Source: Nocardioidaceae bacterium (GTDB taxonomy: Bacteria > Actinomycetota > Actinomycetes > Propionibacteriales > Nocardioidaceae). From it: DNA of 64,000 nucleotides. A program made the translations under genes and the position numbers. Of this stretch, positions 61,826 to 64,000 are shown piece by piece. The DNA lies in the NCBI GenBank assembly GCA_020636935.1, contig JACJWW010000007.1, forward strand, positions 1 to 64,000, read 5' to 3'. Below the pieces are notes generated by a model. The model did no database searches. It worked only from the letters and a program-made list of their open reading frames with translations, and had not been told where the DNA came from. Positions within the stretch are counted from its first letter, which is position 1. The number at the start of each line of letters is the position of its first letter.

Positions 61826-62428
61826 CTAGTTGTACCGCTGCTCAGTTCCCGCGAATCCGAGCCAAGTGTGCCGATTGTTCCACCAGCACCAACCCACCTT
61901 GGGTGCGTCCTTGCGCTCCTTGCCGTCGCGTCCGGTGCCGTTGCTGACCCAAATGGCAGGAGTGCGGGCGTCGAAGCCTCGTGCCTTGGGCTTGCGTGAG
62001 CCAATGGTCATGAAGCAGGAGTTGCGCTCCAGTCGTTGTGGCTGTTGCAGGAGCCATGAGATGCCTTCATTCAGCGTCAGGGGGCTCAGTCCACGTTCGG
62101 CGAGCGCGGCGAGTGCTTCGTCGGGGGTGTAGTTCTGCAGCTCGTCGCCTCTCTTGGGGCTGGCAATGGTGTAGAGCAGGCGTTCGGGTGCGTCTACCTG
62201 GTCAACGAACTCGTCGACGTCAGTCATGTCTTCGACCACAAAGCCGGGCTTGTCGTTGAGGGAGAGGAGTGGGGCGAGCCTGCTAGGTGGCACGAGCCTC
62301 GGGCTGACGACCGCCAGTGTCTCGTCGGGCAACCCGACTCCGAGTTGCTGGAAGTCCGCTTCTGAAAGTCCCGCCAACTCGTGGACACCGAGAGCGATCA
62401 GGCGTTGGAGCTGTTCTGAGATTTTCAT
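61826..62428 (-). CDS. DUF5701-family protein
   Basis: A 200-aa protein starting MKISEQLQRLIALGVHELAG. VVSPRLVPPSRLAPLLSLND (20), PDEALAALAERGLSPLTLNE (20) and KVGWCWWNNRHTWLGFAG match what I recall of the actinobacterial DUF5701 family; the function is unknown. The longer ORF upstream to 62527 is not used because the family begins near this Met. It is convergent with the secreted-protein gene, six bases away. Confidence 0.7.
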   Translation of the reverse strand: MKISEQLQRLIALGVHELAGLSEADFQQLGVGLPDETLAVVSPRLVPPSRLAPLLSLNDKPGFVVEDMTDVDEFVDQVDAPERLLYTIASPKRGDELQNYTPDEALAALAERGLSPLTLNEGISWLLQQPQRLERNSCFMTIGSRKPKARGFDARTPAIWVSNGTGRDGKERKDAPKVGWCWWNNRHTWLGFAGTEQRYN

Positions 62429-62641
62429 CGGCAAGCAGGCTACATCTTCGGACCAAACGGTCAGTGATATCCGAGTGAAGGGTGGGTGCCGGCCAGATTG
62501 GTCAACTCGCGACCGAGGGGTAGGCATGCCAGCCAGGCGTCTTCGAAGGTGGATGGGCTCCTGTCATTGAAGTGCCATCAGCTTCTGCTGACCAGTCGCG
62601 GGTTCGGCTAGGACCCTTCTTGCGAATAACAAGATTCACTT
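62429..62641. other. 213-base divergent gap
   Basis: The upstream regions of the DUF5701 gene and of the MNT gene. I see no clear repeat or hairpin. Confidence 0.5.
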
Positions 62642-63115
62642 ATGACCTTGTTGGCCGAGTACCGCGGCGCCCGGCATGCCGAGGACATTGCCCGACTCCG
62701 ACGCGTCCTCGCATTGCGGGCTATGGTCGCCTCTGGCACTTCGCAGCGCCAGATCGCTGAGGCGCTCGGCATCACCCAGCCGGCTGTTAGTCAGCAACTC
62801 AAGTTTGCCCCCGAACTGGGCGAGGTTCATCCCGAGATATTGCTCGAAGCCGCCGCTCCCGTCCTCAAGGCCCTCGCGAACGAACACGGCTACACGCGCC
62901 TGGCTGTCTTCGGTTCGCTCGCCCGCGGCCAAGCACGACCCGATTCCGACATTGACCTGATCGTAAAAGCGCCGGAGGGTACGTCGACTTTCGGGTTCAT
63001 TGGGTTCAAGCAGCTCGTCGAACAAGTCCTCGACCGCCAGGTAGACCTCATTGACTACTGCGGGCTCAAACCCAGAGTCGATGTCGACATTCGCCGCGAA
63101 GCGGTGTTGTTGTGA
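62642..63115 (+). CDS. HTH-MNT nucleotidyltransferase (MntA-like antitoxin)
   Basis: A 157-aa fusion of a helix-turn-helix (about 25-55, GTSQRQIAEALGITQPAVSQ, 20) and a minimal nucleotidyltransferase domain (about 80-155) with the active-site motif VFGSLARGQARPDSDIDLIV (20; GS and DxD). MNT proteins pair with HEPN toxins; characterised MntA antitoxins AMPylate HepT. The stop overlaps the next start (TGATG), as in two-gene MNT-HEPN operons, but the partner is only a stub. Confidence 0.82.
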   Translation: MTLLAEYRGARHAEDIARLRRVLALRAMVASGTSQRQIAEALGITQPAVSQQLKFAPELGEVHPEILLEAAAPVLKALANEHGYTRLAVFGSLARGQARPDSDIDLIVKAPEGTSTFGFIGFKQLVEQVLDRQVDLIDYCGLKPRVDVDIRREAVLL

Positions 63116-63201
63116 TGGACCGCAGGGCAGCAAAAGAGCTCTTCCACGACGCTGAAATGCTGATCGACGACGAGTCCGGCAACGACGGTGGCTTGCGCTG
63201 A
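63115..63201 (+). pseudogene. Truncated HEPN-type toxin remnant
   Basis: An ATG overlapping the MNT stop opens DRRAAKELFHDAEMLIDD and stops after 28 codons. A HEPN partner would normally be about 110-140 aa with an RxxxxH motif; none is visible here or in the other frames downstream to 63295. The start position and the N-terminal look suggest a deleted toxin, but the match is short. Confidence 0.4.
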
Positions 63202-63214
63202 CTGTGTGCGTGGT

Positions 63215-63244
63215 CGGATTCGTGTGGCTGAGAGCCCGAATCCG
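63215..63244 (+). terminator. Possible hairpin after the MNT unit
   Basis: CGGATTCG (63215-63222) and CGAATCCG (63237-63244) form an 8-bp stem around a 14-base loop, 14 bases after the stub stop and about 50 before the next gene. Confidence 0.4.
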
Positions 63245-63295
63245 GCCCAGCACGTGTACCTTTGCAACAGTTGGCGTTGAGGAGAGGACTTACCA

Positions 63296-63700
63296 GTGAG
63301 TGACCCAAATGCAGTAGGCAAACTCGGTGAGGCGACCCGGTTGGACGGGTTGAGCGACAAGGATCTGAAGAAGGTCGTGTCGGCCGGCACTCCCGTCCAC
63401 ATCCCGGCGGGCTGGTCCCTCATGTGGGAGGGATCTGCATCTGACAAGGCCTATCTGATCGTGGATGGTGAAGTCAGCGTGCGTCATGGCCACGAGGAGA
63501 TCACGGTGCTCGGTGCTGGTGACCTGATCGGGGAGATGTCGATCGTCAACCACAAACTGCGCAGCGCGAGCGTGGTGACCAAGACCGATGTTGAGGCCCT
63601 GCACTGTGACCGGGCCCGCATGGAGCAGTTGATGGAGGAAGTGCCGGCATTTGGCGCTGCCGTGCGCGCCACTTCGCAAGACCGTGCCGGACAAGCCTGA
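63296..63700 (+). CDS. Cyclic-nucleotide-binding domain protein
   Basis: A 134-aa protein that is essentially one cNMP-binding (CAP-ED) beta-barrel: LSDKDLKKVVSAGTPVHIPA (20), then YLIVDGEVSVRHG, GAGDLIGEMSIVN (phosphate-binding cassette region) and RSASVVTKTDVEALH. No DNA-binding domain follows, so it is not a CRP-type activator. The GTG start has GAGGAG upstream. It overlaps the start of the following cyclase-like gene, suggesting a coupled cAMP/cGMP signalling pair. Confidence 0.87.
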   Translation: MSDPNAVGKLGEATRLDGLSDKDLKKVVSAGTPVHIPAGWSLMWEGSASDKAYLIVDGEVSVRHGHEEITVLGAGDLIGEMSIVNHKLRSASVVTKTDVEALHCDRARMEQLMEEVPAFGAAVRATSQDRAGQA

Positions 63701-64000
63701 CGATCACCTCGACCCCGAGGACGAGGCGCTCTCTGACGACCAAGGAGTGCACGCCGGGCCGATTGTCGACCCGGAGATCATCCAACTGTTGGTCGACGGG
63801 CTTGAGCTCCAGCTATTCGGCGAGAAGCCCAACCTGACCAGCGTCGAAGTTGCTGAGCGTGCGGGTGTTTCCCTGGAAGTCTCGCAGAAGCGGTGGCGTT
63901 CCCTCGGCTTCACCGCGATGTCCACTGACGCGGTGATGTTCACCGAGGCCGACGTCGAGGCTTTGCGGATCACCGAGTCTTTGCGTGCGACCGGCCTTCT
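63684..64000 (+). CDS. Adenylate/guanylate cyclase-type protein, N-terminal part
   Basis: The first ~105 codons are in the window, starting from GTG 63684 (VPDKPDDHLDPEDEALSD) and overlapping the previous gene by 17 bases. The visible part is an acidic leader and a regulatory domain (LTSVEVAERAGVSLEVSQKR, 20; WRSLGFTAM; FTEADVEALRITESL) like that N-terminal to class III cyclases of actinobacteria. The catalytic domain is beyond the window, so the cyclase call is inference from this domain and the cNMP-binding neighbour. Confidence 0.7.
   Translation, partial: MPDKPDDHLDPEDEALSDDQGVHAGPIVDPEIIQLLVDGLELQLFGEKPNLTSVEVAERAGVSLEVSQKRWRSLGFTAMSTDAVMFTEADVEALRITESLRATGL

Noticed and set aside
1..64000. 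tRNA or rRNA genes
   Set aside because: I looked for cloverleaf-like segments in the intergenic gaps and saw none; a covariance-model scan would be needed to exclude them fully.

Overview
The window is a contiguous piece of a high-GC actinobacterial chromosome. GTG and TTG starts are common. The gene order rpmB - DhaL-like kinase - recG - rsmD - coaD - yceD - rpmF - rnc - mutM - smc - ftsY - ffh - rpsP - khpA - rimM - trmD - rplS - lepB - rnhB - DUF2469 - yraN - comM - dprA - xerC - M23 - rpsB - tsf - pyrH - frr - cdsA - rlmN is the conserved actinobacterial backbone. The Lys/Ala/Pro-tailed HU, cofC (F420 pathway), an LtbR-like IclR regulator divergent from leuCD, and DUF2469 fit Propionibacteriales/Nocardioidaceae-type organisms; the exact genus cannot be read from the window.

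Layout. 1-7000: the end of a two-component system (kinase N-terminus with an internal heptapeptide expansion, plus an OmpR-type regulator); a minus-strand cluster of Baeyer-Villiger-type flavin monooxygenase, SDR and a gutted patatin gene with a divergent TetR regulator; ogt; ppk2. 6240-16500: the leucine locus (ltbR-like/leuC/leuD), HU, cofC, plsC-gpsA, a trans-sulfuration enzyme, ddl, a DUF3515 lipoprotein, an AsnC-type domain protein, thiL and rpmB. 16700-24260: a tightly overlapping DNA-repair/CoA/ribosome run, interrupted after coaD by an unusual repeat and hairpin cluster. 24400-29800: accessory genes (a Phd/RelE toxin-antitoxin pair and a divergent putrescine/GABA-type catabolic locus) sit between mutM and smc. 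29900-58900: smc, SRP (ftsY, ffh), ribosomal proteins with long charged tails, tRNA/rRNA modification, signal peptidase, the natural-transformation genes comM-dprA, xerC, rpsB-tsf-pyrH-frr-cdsA, cysDN and rlmN. 58900-63300: an accessory zone. 63300-64000: a cyclic-nucleotide-binding protein and the start of an adenylate/guanylate cyclase-type gene.

The most interesting structure is at rlmN. Its last 174 bases occur a second time 1.54 kb downstream (60251-60424), without indels and about 87% identical, with mostly synonymous differences. Between the copies lie a HigBA toxin-antitoxin pair and a broken minus-strand gene that resembles the DUF6994 group. This is the footprint expected if foreign DNA entered at the 3' end of the rRNA/tRNA methyltransferase gene and regenerated its reading frame. 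Other features worth a look are the in-frame WGRLSIR expansion in the kinase, a 20-bp direct-repeat array joined to a long palindrome after coaD, an orphaned MNT antitoxin with only a stub of its HEPN partner, a twice-deleted patatin, and two convergent gene pairs whose ends overlap (HU/cofC and amidohydrolase/VanW).
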